Origin: an uncultured Prevotella sp.
GTDB lineage: Bacteria; Bacteroidota; Bacteroidia; Bacteroidales; Bacteroidaceae
DNA: 47,743 nt
Direction of reading: 5' to 3'
Assembly: GCA_900544825.1 (NCBI GenBank)
Contig: UQWP01000019.1
Coordinates: 1 to 47,743 of the forward strand
A program made the translations under genes and the position numbers. Shown here in pieces: positions 9,766-18,800 of this stretch. The notes below the pieces were generated by a model that saw nothing but the letters and a program-made list of their open reading frames with translations, had not been told where the DNA came from and did no database searches. How positions within the stretch are numbered: position 1 is the first letter of the stretch; every line of letters starts with the position of its first letter.

Positions 9766-10677
9766 ATGAAACCTACATTATTGCTTTTGGCTGCTGGTAT
9801 GGGTAGCCGTTATGGTGGTTTGAAACAGCTCGATGGTCTGGGCCCTAATGGTGAGACTATTATGGACTACAGTATCTACGATGCTATTCAGGCTGGTTTT
9901 GGTAAGATCGTTTTCGTTATCCGCAAGGATTTCGAGGATCAGTTCCGCGAGAAAATCCTCTCTAAGTACGAGGGCCATATCCCAGCAGAGCTTTGCTTCC
10001 AGTCTTTGGATGCACTCCCAGAAGGATTCAGCGTACCTGAGGGTCGCGAGAAGCCATGGGGTACCAACCACGCAGTGTTGATGGCAAAGGACATTATCAA
10101 GGAGCCTTTCTGCGTAATCAACTGCGATGACTTCTACAACCGTGACTGCTTCATGGTTATCGGCAAGTTCCTTTCTGAGCTTCCAGAGGGTAGCACCAAC
10201 AAGTATGCTATGGTAGGTTTCCGCGTAGGTAACACCTTGAGCGAGAACGGTACTGTAGCCCGTGGTATCTGCTCTAAGGACGAGAACGAGAACCTGACAA
10301 CTTGTGTAGAGCGCACCGAGATCATGCGTATCAATGGTGAGGTATCTTACAAGGACGAGGAAGGCAAGTGGGTTGCTGTAGGCGACAACACTCCTGTATC
10401 TATGAACGTATGGGGCTTTACTCCAGATTACTTCGCTCACAGCGAGGCTTACTTCAAGGAGTTCCTGAGCGATCCTAAGAACATGGAGAACAAGAAGGCT
10501 GAGTTCTTTATCCCGTTGATGGTCAACAAGCTCATCAACGAGGGTACATCTACCGTTAAGGTACTCGATACCACCAGCAAGTGGTTTGGTGTAACTTATG
10601 CAGCCGACCGCCAGAGTGTAGTAGATAGAATCCAGAGTCTCATTGACGAGGGTGTATATCCTAACAAGCTCTTCTAA
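9766..10677 (+). CDS. Sugar-phosphate-type nucleotidyltransferase
   Basis: 303 aa. The N-terminal signature LLAAGMGSRYGGLKQ (about residues 7-21) is the nucleotide-binding loop of the NTP_transferase superfamily. NCDDFYN near residue 121 supplies the metal-binding aspartates. Such enzymes transfer a nucleoside monophosphate from an NTP to a sugar-1-phosphate or similar acceptor. The exact sugar and nucleotide cannot be read from the sequence. Codon use is markedly biased (GAG, AAG, GCT, GGT), as in fabG and glmM, suggesting good expression. It is followed 9 bp later by a DHH phosphoesterase. Confidence 0.82.
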   Translation: MKPTLLLLAAGMGSRYGGLKQLDGLGPNGETIMDYSIYDAIQAGFGKIVFVIRKDFEDQFREKILSKYEGHIPAELCFQSLDALPEGFSVPEGREKPWGTNHAVLMAKDIIKEPFCVINCDDFYNRDCFMVIGKFLSELPEGSTNKYAMVGFRVGNTLSENGTVARGICSKDENENLTTCVERTEIMRINGEVSYKDEEGKWVAVGDNTPVSMNVWGFTPDYFAHSEAYFKEFLSDPKNMENKKAEFFIPLMVNKLINEGTSTVKVLDTTSKWFGVTYAADRQSVVDRIQSLIDEGVYPNKLF

Positions 10678-10686
10678 TTCTATTAG

Positions 10687-11727
10687 ATGGATATTCAATT
10701 AGATATTTTAAACGCACAGGAAGCCGCTATTCTCCGAGAGACGATAGCGGCTTCTCAGCATATTGTCATCTGTGCCCACAAGTCACCTGATGGCGATGCT
10801 ATTGGCTCATCTTTGGGATGGGCTTATTTTTTGCGCTCTCTGGGTAAGAACCCTGTCATCTGTGTGCCTGATATGATACCGGATGCCCTTTCCTGGTTGC
10901 CTGGCAGTGATGATATCGTGAGATACGACAAGCATCCCGAGAAGGTGCAGCAGGCTTTTGATGAGGCTGATCTGGTATGCTGCGTGGATTTCGGCAGCAC
11001 AGGCCGACTGGATGAGATGGATCATGTACTTGCTGGCTGCAAGGCCCAGCGTGTTGTCATCGACCATCATCTGGCTCCTAACCTGGAGGCTAAGCTGATG
11101 ATTTCGCAGCCTCATGCCAGCAGTGCCAGCGAACTGGTGTTCCGTGTGATTTGGCAGTTGGGTGGTTTCCCAGAGTTGGATAAGACCTGGGCTACCTGCG
11201 TTTATTGCGGTATGATGACCGATACGGGTGGATTCACCTATAACTCTACCAATCCGGACATCTACTACATCATCTGCCAGCTGCTTACCAAGGGTATCGA
11301 CAAGGATAAGATTTATCGCAATGTCTTCAACAACGCCCGTGTTTCTGCAGTCCGCTTCCGCGGTCATCTGATGAACGAGAAGCTGCAGGTCATCGAGTCG
11401 CTCCATGCCAGTTACTATACCGTAACCCGCAAGGAGATGAAGGAGTATGATTTCATCAAGGGTGATCTGGAAGGATTGGTGAACGTGCCTCTTACCATCA
11501 GAGGTCACAAGCTCTCCATCTCGCTCCGTGAGGATACCGATGTGGATAACCGCGTATTGGTGAGTCTCCGTTCTGTGGATGATTTCCCATGCAATAAGAT
11601 GGCGGAGCAGTTCTTCAATGGAGGTGGTCATCTCAACGCATCCGGCGGTAAGCTGCTTTGCAGTATCGAGGAGGCTGAGAAGATTGCCCAGAAGGCAATT
11701 CTTGCCTTTGCCGATTTACTGAGATAA
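10687..11727 (+). CDS. DHH/DHHA1 family phosphoesterase (NrnA-like)
   Basis: 346 aa, the size of bifunctional oligoribonuclease/PAP phosphatases. DHH-family motifs in order: HKSPDGDAIGSS (residues 31-42, with H31, D35 and D37), VDFGS near 96, and VIDHH near 120, all expected to bind manganese. The C-terminal DHHA1 domain has the motif FNGGGHLNASGGK. It probably degrades nano-RNAs and/or 3'-phosphoadenosine 5'-phosphate in the cytoplasm; which activity dominates cannot be decided here. The start is 9 bp after the preceding nucleotidyltransferase stop, so the two probably share a transcript. Confidence 0.88.
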   Translation: MDIQLDILNAQEAAILRETIAASQHIVICAHKSPDGDAIGSSLGWAYFLRSLGKNPVICVPDMIPDALSWLPGSDDIVRYDKHPEKVQQAFDEADLVCCVDFGSTGRLDEMDHVLAGCKAQRVVIDHHLAPNLEAKLMISQPHASSASELVFRVIWQLGGFPELDKTWATCVYCGMMTDTGGFTYNSTNPDIYYIICQLLTKGIDKDKIYRNVFNNARVSAVRFRGHLMNEKLQVIESLHASYYTVTRKEMKEYDFIKGDLEGLVNVPLTIRGHKLSISLREDTDVDNRVLVSLRSVDDFPCNKMAEQFFNGGGHLNASGGKLLCSIEEAEKIAQKAILAFADLLR

Positions 11728-11786
11728 GGAGACCTTTGCGCCTGAAAAAACAGAAAAATAAGGAAAAACAACCCCGAAAGAGGCAT

Positions 11787-11827
11787 TAGGATGATAATAA
11801 ATGATAAATAATAATAAAATCATCCTA
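11787..11827. terminator. AT-rich stem-loop after the DHH gene
   Basis: TAGGATGAT (11787-11795) is complementary to ATCATCCTA (11819-11827), across a 23-nt AT-rich loop. It lies between the DHH gene and the DUF4827 promoter. It is a weak terminator candidate with a 9-bp stem. Confidence 0.4.
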
Positions 11828-11856
11828 TACTTCTCGGTGTTGTCTTTTCTTTTTTG

Positions 11857-11864
11857 TACCTTTG
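11857..11864 (+). promoter_or_regulatory. -7 element for the DUF4827 gene
   Basis: TACCTTTG matches TAnnTTTG and lies 20 bp before the ATG at 11884. No clear -33 TTTG at proper spacing. Confidence 0.5.
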
Positions 11865-11883
11865 CCCAATAAATTAGAAAGGA

Positions 11884-12594
11884 ATGAAAAAATTTTTGTT
11901 TGCCATCATGGCTATAGCAGCACTTTTCTCGTTTGCTGCATGTAACGATACTGAGACATATAAGGATTTGCGTGACCGCGAGTTGGACTCTATCAGTTCT
12001 TTCTTGCGTCATGAAAACGTGAAGGTCATTTCAGAAGCAGAGTTCAAGAGTCGTTGGGAGAAGAAGCAGAAGGACAACAGCGTGGTTCTTACTGATACTT
12101 CCAAGAATAATAACGAGTATGTGCTCTTCAACAGCAACGGTATCTATATGCAGGTATTGGAAATGGGCTGTGGCGACTATATCAAGATGGGCGAGACTAC
12201 CGACGTGCTCGTTCGTTTCTCTGAATACAATCTGAATACCGCAGCAGAGATGAGTACCAACTCTTTGCAGTTGAGCAATAATCTGAAGCAGTATTCTTTC
12301 TATACTGATAAGATGACCGTGACCAATACTTCCGGCACTTTCACCGGTACTTTTGATGTGAATAGCAGCTTGATGGTGGCTACTTACAACAAAAACTACT
12401 CAGGCGGTTATAGCGGAACAGTACCTAGTGGCTGGCTGGTTCCTTTCAGTTGGGTAAAGATTGGTCGTGGTAATGCCGAGGGCGAGAGAATAGCTCACGT
12501 TCGCCTGGTTGTTCCTCATACATACGGTACTACATCGGCATCTGGAAGCGTATATGCCTGCCTCTATGATTTAACCTTGCAGAGAGGCAGATAA
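11884..12594 (+). CDS. DUF4827-type lipoprotein
   Basis: 236 aa. The N-terminus is a short lipoprotein signal peptide with lipobox FAAC (C20), so the product is probably anchored in the membrane on the periplasmic side. The opening of the mature protein, NDTETYKDLRDRELDSIS, resembles Bacteroidales DUF4827 proteins as I remember them. No catalytic motif is visible. It has its own promoter and lies 29 bp before glmM, but no functional link to GlmM is evident. An FKBP-like fold has been suggested for some short Bacteroidales lipoproteins of this type; I cannot confirm that here. Confidence 0.7.
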   Translation: MKKFLFAIMAIAALFSFAACNDTETYKDLRDRELDSISSFLRHENVKVISEAEFKSRWEKKQKDNSVVLTDTSKNNNEYVLFNSNGIYMQVLEMGCGDYIKMGETTDVLVRFSEYNLNTAAEMSTNSLQLSNNLKQYSFYTDKMTVTNTSGTFTGTFDVNSSLMVATYNKNYSGGYSGTVPSGWLVPFSWVKIGRGNAEGERIAHVRLVVPHTYGTTSASGSVYACLYDLTLQRGR

Positions 12595-12623
12595 GATAAT
12601 TTCATTTTAAAAAAGATATTATT

Positions 12624-14015
12624 ATGACACTGATTAAGTCTATTTCTGGTATCCGTGGAACCATCGGCGGTCCAGCGGGCGATACTTTGAATCCGCTCGA
12701 CATCGTCAAGTTTACATCTGCTTACGCTACATTCATCCGTCGTAGCGGTGCTTCTAAGAGCAACACCATTGTGGTTGGCCGTGATGCACGTATCTCAGGC
12801 GAGATGGTAAAGAATGTAGTTTGTGGAACATTGATGGGTATGGGTTACGATGTATTGAACATCGGTCTGGCTACTACTCCTACAACAGAGTTGGCTGTAA
12901 CCATGAGTGGTGCAGCCGGTGGTATCATCATCACAGCTTCTCATAACCCACGCCAGTGGAATGCCCTCAAGCTTCTCAACGAGAAGGGCGAGTTCCTTAC
13001 TGCTGCCAATGGTAGCGAGGTATTGAGCATTGCTGAGAAGGAAGACTTCGAGTATGCTGATGTAGATGCTCTCGGTAAATATACAGAAGATGATACCTTC
13101 AACAAGCGCCATATCGACTCAGTGCTTGCATTGAAGCTCGTGGATGTTGAGGCTATCAAGAACGCTCATTTCAAGGTTTGTGTAGATGCCATCAACTCTG
13201 TAGGTGGTGTTATTCTCCCAGAGTTGCTCGATGCACTCGGCGTAGAATATACATTCCTGAATGCAGAGCCTACCGGTGATTTCGCTCACAATCCAGAGCC
13301 ATTGGAGAAGAACCTCGGTGGTATCATGGATGAGTTGAAGAAGGGGGGCTATGATATGGGTATCGTTGTTGACCCAGACGTTGACCGCTTGGCATTCATC
13401 TGCGAGGATGGCAAGATGTATGGTGAGGAATATACCTTGGTAAGTGTAGCCGACTATGTATTGAGCAAGACTCCAGGCAATACCGTCAGCAACCTTTCAT
13501 CTACCCGTGCTCTCCGCGATGTAACCGAGAAGCATGGTGGTACCTATTACGCTTCAGCCGTTGGCGAAGTGAATGTAACTACTAAGATGAAGGATGTTCA
13601 CGCAGTGATTGGTGGCGAAGGCAATGGTGGAGTTATCTATCCAGAGAGTCACTATGGTCGTGATGCCCTCGTAGGTATTGCTCTCTTCCTGAGCAGTCTG
13701 GCTCATAAGGGTTGCAAGGTAAGCGAGCTTCGTGCCAGCTTCCCTAACTACTTCATTGCCAAGAACCGCATCGACCTGACAGCTTCTACCGATGTAGATG
13801 CTATCCTCGTGAAGGTAAAGGAGATGTATGGCAAGGAGAAGGATGTAACTGTTACTGATATCGATGGTGTGAAGCTCGACTTCCCTGACAAGTGGGTTCA
13901 CCTTCGCAAGAGTAACACTGAGCCAATCATCCGCGTATATAGCGAGGCTTCTACCATGGAGCAGGCTGATGAGCTTGGAAAGAAGCTCATGCAGGTGGTT
14001 TATGATATGCAGTAA
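12624..14015 (+). CDS. glmM: Phosphoglucosamine mutase
   Basis: 463 aa, an alpha-D-phosphohexomutase. The phosphoserine loop TASHNP is at residues 104-109 (S106). The metal-binding loop DPDVDR is near residue 251, the sugar-binding loop GEGNGG near 332, and the C-terminal phosphate-binding loop RKSNTEP near 431. It would interconvert glucosamine-6-phosphate and glucosamine-1-phosphate for UDP-GlcNAc, peptidoglycan and lipid A. Some Bacteroidota mutases of this subfamily act on glucose or mannose phosphates, so the substrate is likely rather than certain. It ends in a convergent region facing the 14294-15037 gene. Confidence 0.85.
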   Translation: MTLIKSISGIRGTIGGPAGDTLNPLDIVKFTSAYATFIRRSGASKSNTIVVGRDARISGEMVKNVVCGTLMGMGYDVLNIGLATTPTTELAVTMSGAAGGIIITASHNPRQWNALKLLNEKGEFLTAANGSEVLSIAEKEDFEYADVDALGKYTEDDTFNKRHIDSVLALKLVDVEAIKNAHFKVCVDAINSVGGVILPELLDALGVEYTFLNAEPTGDFAHNPEPLEKNLGGIMDELKKGGYDMGIVVDPDVDRLAFICEDGKMYGEEYTLVSVADYVLSKTPGNTVSNLSSTRALRDVTEKHGGTYYASAVGEVNVTTKMKDVHAVIGGEGNGGVIYPESHYGRDALVGIALFLSSLAHKGCKVSELRASFPNYFIAKNRIDLTASTDVDAILVKVKEMYGKEKDVTVTDIDGVKLDFPDKWVHLRKSNTEPIIRVYSEASTMEQADELGKKLMQVVYDMQ

Positions 14016-14034
14016 GTACTGTATTTATATAAGA

Positions 14035-14086
14035 AACGACTTCCTACGATTATAGGCAGCAATGCTTATAAGCGTTGGAAGTCGTT
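14035..14086. terminator. Nested stem-loop downstream of glmM
   Basis: AACGACTTCC (14035-14044) pairs perfectly with GGAAGTCGTT (14077-14086). Inside the loop a second stem, TATAGGCA with TGCTTATA, pairs with one G-T. TCTCGTTTATAATAG follows. It starts 20 bp after the glmM stop and is a good terminator candidate. Confidence 0.7.
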
Positions 14087-14103
14087 CTCGTTTATAATAG
14101 AAG

Positions 14104-14258
14104 TTGTCCGAACTATACTTACTAGTTGTCCGAATCGTATTGGTTTCTTGCCAGAACTATATGTTTCTCCAGCCGCACAACAGCTGTTGTGCGCTTGCAT
14201 AACAGCTGATATGCGCATGCACAACAAGTGTTGTGCGCTCGTTGCCCAGCTGATGTGC
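14104..14258. repeat. Degenerate 22-bp-period repeat array with palindromic units
   Basis: Seven phased units begin every 22 bp at 14104, 14126, 14148, 14170, 14192, 14214 and 14236. The first three share TTGTCCGAACTATA-like sequence (14104, 14126, 14148). The last four are palindromic 18-mers at 14175, 14197, 14219 and 14241. The first of these contains a perfect 20-bp palindrome, CGCACAACAGCTGTTGTGCG (14174-14193). Later units keep dyad symmetry imperfectly. The array sits between two convergent genes, so it is unlikely to be a promoter. See findings. Confidence 0.75.
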
Positions 14259-14293
14259 AGTCATTAAAGTTCCGGTTTGACCTGCTGGAAAAC

Positions 14294-15037
14294 TTATTGC
14301 TCAGCCAGCTCCTTCATGGCATCATTCAATGTATTGAACAGTACATTGATGTTTTCCTCCTGGTTCTTGCACGCCTCCTTGAAGAGAGCGACAGGATCTT
14401 CAGAATCGCCCTTCAGCGGAGCCTCGTTCAGAAGGATGTTCACATTGTTCAGCAGCATACCGTGCAGGGTAGGCATGTGGAGCTGATGCTGTGTGCCCTC
14501 CTTGCTGCCACACTTCAGTCCGGCAGCGTATGCCTTTACGATGATGCGCACAAGCAGATGGATACCCATCGGTTCGTCGGCAAGACTGATGAGTACACCG
14601 TGTGTATAATCGCGTACGTGCTCCTCTATGCTTGTAAACTTACCCTGCAGGAGCCAGGTGAAGTTGCGCTTGTATTCAGCTTCCATAGCCTTGTAAAGCT
14701 GGTTCGATTTGCAGGCGATGCGCAGATAGTCGAGCATGGTAGGCTCGAAGGTAGGATCGGTCTTCTTCATGCTCTCGAAATTCTTCTGCATGCGCTCGTT
14801 AGCCTCTTCCGCACTCTTGTAGTTGAGTCGTACGAGGGTAGAGAACAGGATGTCGAAGAAGTACTGGTTCACTTCTCCATAGTGTTCCAGCATCATCTGC
14901 TTCACCTCTTTCGGGTCGTTCTTCTTCTGGAAGTCATCGCCGCCAACCACAGCATCCATGATGCCGCGTGCGTATGCCTCGAAGAATCCTCTTACGAAAG
15001 AGGCTACAGCCTGATAACTATTGATTCTCTTGCTCAT
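14294..15037 (-). CDS. Hypothetical cytoplasmic protein
   Basis: 247 aa. No signal peptide, membrane segment or known motif recognised. The sequence is mainly helical and charged (for example DPKEVKQMMLEHYGEVNQYF) and starts MSKRINSYQAVASFVRGFFE. It is real coding sequence: codon use resembles neighbouring genes, and it begins 30 bp after the stop of the polysaccharide deacetylase on the same strand, implying co-transcription. It converges on glmM across the repeat array. I do not recognise the family and propose no function. Confidence 0.75.
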   Translation of the reverse strand: MSKRINSYQAVASFVRGFFEAYARGIMDAVVGGDDFQKKNDPKEVKQMMLEHYGEVNQYFFDILFSTLVRLNYKSAEEANERMQKNFESMKKTDPTFEPTMLDYLRIACKSNQLYKAMEAEYKRNFTWLLQGKFTSIEEHVRDYTHGVLISLADEPMGIHLLVRIIVKAYAAGLKCGSKEGTQHQLHMPTLHGMLLNNVNILLNEAPLKGDSEDPVALFKEACKNQEENINVLFNTLNDAMKELAEQ

Positions 15038-15067
15038 TGTCTTTTGAATGTTTTAATCAAAGATGAT

Positions 15068-15679
15068 TTAATCAAAAATCTTAAATTCGTATCCCTGTTC
15101 CATCAGCCATTCTATGGATTGCGGCAGCGCCGTCTTCAGCTTGTCGATACTCTTCAGCGAGTCGTGGAAGGTGATGATGCTGCCGTTGCGGGCATACTTC
15201 TTCACATTGTTCACCACATCTTCTGCCGTCATCCACTTGGAATAATCTCGGGTCACCACATCCCACATGATAACCTTGTAGGTGCGGTGCAGCCACCAGT
15301 ACTCGCTCTGTCGCATCCAGCCGTGAGGTGGACGGAAGAGATGGGCATGGATGATGTCATTCGCCTTGTTGGTGTTGAGCACGTAGGAGATGACACGATG
15401 CTTGAAGGCACCGATATGATTGAAGGTATGGTTACCTATCTGATGCCCCTCTGCTACAATCTGGTTGTAGAGATCGTGGTTGCGCAATACGTTTTCGCCC
15501 ACCATGAAGAAGGTTGCCTTGATATTATACTTTCTCAAGGTTTCCAGGATGAATGGGGTGGATTCGGGAATCGGACCGTCATCGAATGTGAGATACACCG
15601 AATGGTCGTTCTTGTCCATTCTCCATATTGCCTTCGGATATAACCATCTGAGCCATTTGGCTGGTTGCTCTATGAACAT
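15068..15679 (-). CDS. Polysaccharide deacetylase (NodB domain, CE4-like)
   Basis: 203 aa, essentially one NodB domain. Motif 1 is TFDDGP (31-36; D33 the likely base, D34 metal). Motif 2 is HTFNH (H84 and H88, metal). Motif 3 is RPPHG (116-120), and motif 5 is ITFHDS with H172. There is no clear signal peptide; the N-terminus (EQPAKWLRWLYPKAIW) is amphipathic, so a cytoplasmic or membrane-associated site is likely. Family members remove N-acetyl groups from peptidoglycan or GlcNAc-containing glycans, and the substrate here is unknown. A terminator-like hairpin separates it from the upstream DUF2723 gene. The 14294 gene follows it. Confidence 0.87.
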   Translation of the reverse strand: MFIEQPAKWLRWLYPKAIWRMDKNDHSVYLTFDDGPIPESTPFILETLRKYNIKATFFMVGENVLRNHDLYNQIVAEGHQIGNHTFNHIGAFKHRVISYVLNTNKANDIIHAHLFRPPHGWMRQSEYWWLHRTYKVIMWDVVTRDYSKWMTAEDVVNNVKKYARNGSIITFHDSLKSIDKLKTALPQSIEWLMEQGYEFKIFD

Positions 15680-15711
15680 AGGAATAACTTGATTAGGGGA
15701 TGATACAAAAA

Positions 15712-15740
15712 GGGAGACCTAGCAAAAAGCCAGGTCTTCC
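15712..15740 (-). terminator. Rho-independent terminator after the DUF2723 gene
   Basis: On the - strand GGAAGACCT pairs with AGGTCTCCC (one G-T) across an 11-nt loop and is followed by TTTTTG. It lies 72 bp downstream of the DUF2723 stop and before the deacetylase start. Confidence 0.75.
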
Positions 15741-15755
15741 TTGATATTCTTTATC

Positions 15756-15835
15756 TTACTGATTGCCCTGTGGCATGCTTTATCGCCTGCCTTGTGGCAA
15801 TGCTTCTGTCTTTACTGATTGCCCTGTGGCATGCT
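15756..15835 (-). repeat. Duplicated 3' end of the DUF2723 gene
   Basis: A perfect 24-bp direct repeat occurs at 15756-15779 and 15812-15835. The second copy codes the last residues and stop of the DUF2723 protein (SMPQGNQ then TAA). The first is a non-coding duplicate downstream. A degraded third copy ending near 15804 lies between them. Confidence 0.8.
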
Positions 15836-18800
15836 GCCGCCTCTGCCGCGATAGAGTGTGTAGAGGGCATTGAGCTGCTTCTCATAACTCTTCTGCAACT
15901 GAGGGCTTACCATACCAGCAACATCGCAGATGCTCTGCATAATCATAATCTGACGGACACAGTCGTTCTGGCTCTGCAGGAAGCGGTCGTTTGGCAATGA
16001 GAGGTAATAGTCGAGATACTGGTGAGCATTCTTCCAGATAGCCTCTACATATTCCTTACCCTTTGCCTTCTGACCGGTGAGCAGCCAGCCGCGAGCCATA
16101 TCCAGACCACCGCTCATGTAATCGAGGGTGACATTGTATGCCGGAATCTCCACATCAGCCTTCTTCAGGATGTTGATAGCCTTCTGGTTCTTGCCGTCGG
16201 CAATGAGCTGGAGGGCTGTCTGGGCGAGCAGGCGACGGTGGGTGTAGCACATACGCATGGTAGTCTCGTCGATATAGAGTCCCTTCTGCTTCAGGTTACC
16301 GAACTTGAATCGGGTCATGATGTTATGATAGGTCTTCTCTGCATCGAAGTTCTTCGCACCTGGCTTGTTGGTGGTGAATGGAGTGATACGGTTGGCAAGA
16401 CCCTCCTGTACGAAGTTGTCGCCAAGGTTCATATAGTTCTCCTGTCCCACGGTAAGAGCCACGTAGATAGGACGTGTCCAGTTGCACTGTGACAGCATTT
16501 CGAGCATCATCAGGTCGCCCTTGTAGAGAGCGCTCTTGCCTGTGAGCGAAATCACCATCTTGTCTGGGATGGTATCAGAAGCCATCATCATGCCGCTCTT
16601 CTTCACAGCCTCCTTGTCGATTGTTACATAGACGGTGTCTGTAGGGATGAAGTGCATGTCTGAGTTCTTGCTGCGTACCCAGTACTTCAGGATGTTCTTG
16701 AGCTCGAAAGGCTCATCACCAAACTGCTTCTTGGCATTCACAGGGTCCTGCTTGTAGAAGTCGAGAACCTGCTGCTTAGCCTCTGGCTGGATAGAAACAT
16801 ACTCGTTGGTACCCGAACAGAAGTCGAGACGTGGCCAGGTGATTGGCACGGATGGTGAGTTGTATGCCGGACGCATCATCTGGTCGATATACCAGTCGGT
16901 CTGCAGATAGCTCAAGTTACATACGCGGGCATCTGTACCTACGCCTTCTACCTCCTGGTTGTACCAGAGTGGGAAGGTATCGTTATCACCATTGGTGAAG
17001 ATGATAGGGTTACCCTTCTCCTGGAGCGACATCAGATAGTTCTGACCGAAGTCGCGGCAGGTGTAACGGCCTGAACGGTCGTGGTCATCCCAGGTCTGTG
17101 ATGCCATCTGGATAGGAACGAGCAGGGTTACCACAGCCACGATAGCTGTTACGGCAGTACCGCTGAGCTTCATCTTCTGCTTCAGAAGGTCGATGATGGC
17201 GAGAACGCCAAGACCGCACCAGATAGCGTATGCATAGAATGAACCGGCGTAGGCATAGTCACGCTCACGTGGCTGCATAGGAGTCTGGTTCAGATAGAGC
17301 ACGATGGCAAGACCTGTCATGAAGAACAGGAAGAATACCACCCAGAACTGCTGGATACCTACAGGGAGAATCTCCTCTGTCTCCACGCCGTTCTTGATGA
17401 CCTTGCGCTTGCGGGTGTACCAAGCCTGCCAGAAGAGGCCGATGAGACCGAGAATCAGCGGCATGCAGTAGAACACGTTGTGTCCCTTGTTCGCCTTCAG
17501 GTCGTCTGGCAGTTTGCTCTGGTCGCCATAGAGGGCGTTGTCGATGAATGAGAAACCGGTAATCCAGTTACCGTGCTCTGGTTCGCCGTTGCCCTGGATA
17601 TCGTTCTGACGTCCGGCAAAGTTCCACATGAAGTAGCGCCAGTACATGAAGTTGCACTGATAGGAGAGGAAGAAACGGATGTTCTCCATCTGTGTAGGAA
17701 CCTTCACCATCATGTTCTCGCCACAACGGTCGTAAGGCACCTGGTTACCCTCTACGCCTCCCATCCAGTCTTCGTATGCCTGGGCATGAGCCGAGCTGTG
17801 CATACGTGGGAAGAGCATATTCTGTGCATATACATACTTGTTCTTATGACTTACTACGAAGTAAGAGTCCTTCTCATCGGCAGAAGCCTTCTCCTTGCGC
17901 TGATAAACAGGTGCACCTTCCTTCATTACAGGCTTGCACATGTTGCCGTCAGCCTCGAGAGCCACCTGAGAAGTGTAAGCCTGACCATAGAGCAATGGAG
18001 TATCGCCATACTGGTCGCGGCTCAGATAACTACCCAGGGTGAAGATATCCTCAGGAGAGTTCTGGTCCATAGGAGGGTTGGCAGATGAACGGATCACGAT
18101 GAGCGCATAGCTTGAGTAACCGATCATCAGCATCAGCATGCAGAGCAATGCTGTGTTCTTGATGCGAGCAGAGATGAGAGGCAGCAGCTGCATCTTCTTC
18201 TTCTCGATGCCTGTAGCCTGGTCAACGCCGGTTATTACTTCCTTCTTGCGCTTGTAGTTGAGTACAAACCAGAGGATAACCAGGATGATGATACCGGTGA
18301 TGACTGCGCTCCATCCATATCCGAAGAATGGGATGCCGAGCATGCCGAAACCGAGAACGAAGGCGATGTTCTGCTTCTTCTCGTTCTTCTCTGATGCATT
18401 GTAGGTCTCGTAGATACCCCAGATAACAGAGGCTACGAGGCAGATGATATATACGATTTCACCCGTATTGAATGGGCAGCCGAGTGTGTTGACGAAGAAC
18501 AGCTCAAACCATCCGCCTACGGTGATGATGCCTGGAACCACACCATAAAGTACGGCTACTACCACCAGGAATGAAAGGAAGAGCGCCATGAGCGAACCCT
18601 TCAGGTTGGCATGAGGCACCTTCTTGTAGTAATATACCAGTACGATGGCTGGGATACAGAGCAGGTTGAGCAGGTGCACACCGATACTCAGACCGGTCAT
18701 ATAGGCGATGAGCACGAGCCATCGGTCGCTATGAGGTTCGTCAGCGTGGTCTTCCCACTTCAGAATCAGCCAGAATACCACAGCGGTGAAGGCAGAAGAG

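Noticed and set aside
14104..14258. CRISPR array
   Set aside because: The units abut on a 22-bp grid with no unique spacers and no cas genes nearby.
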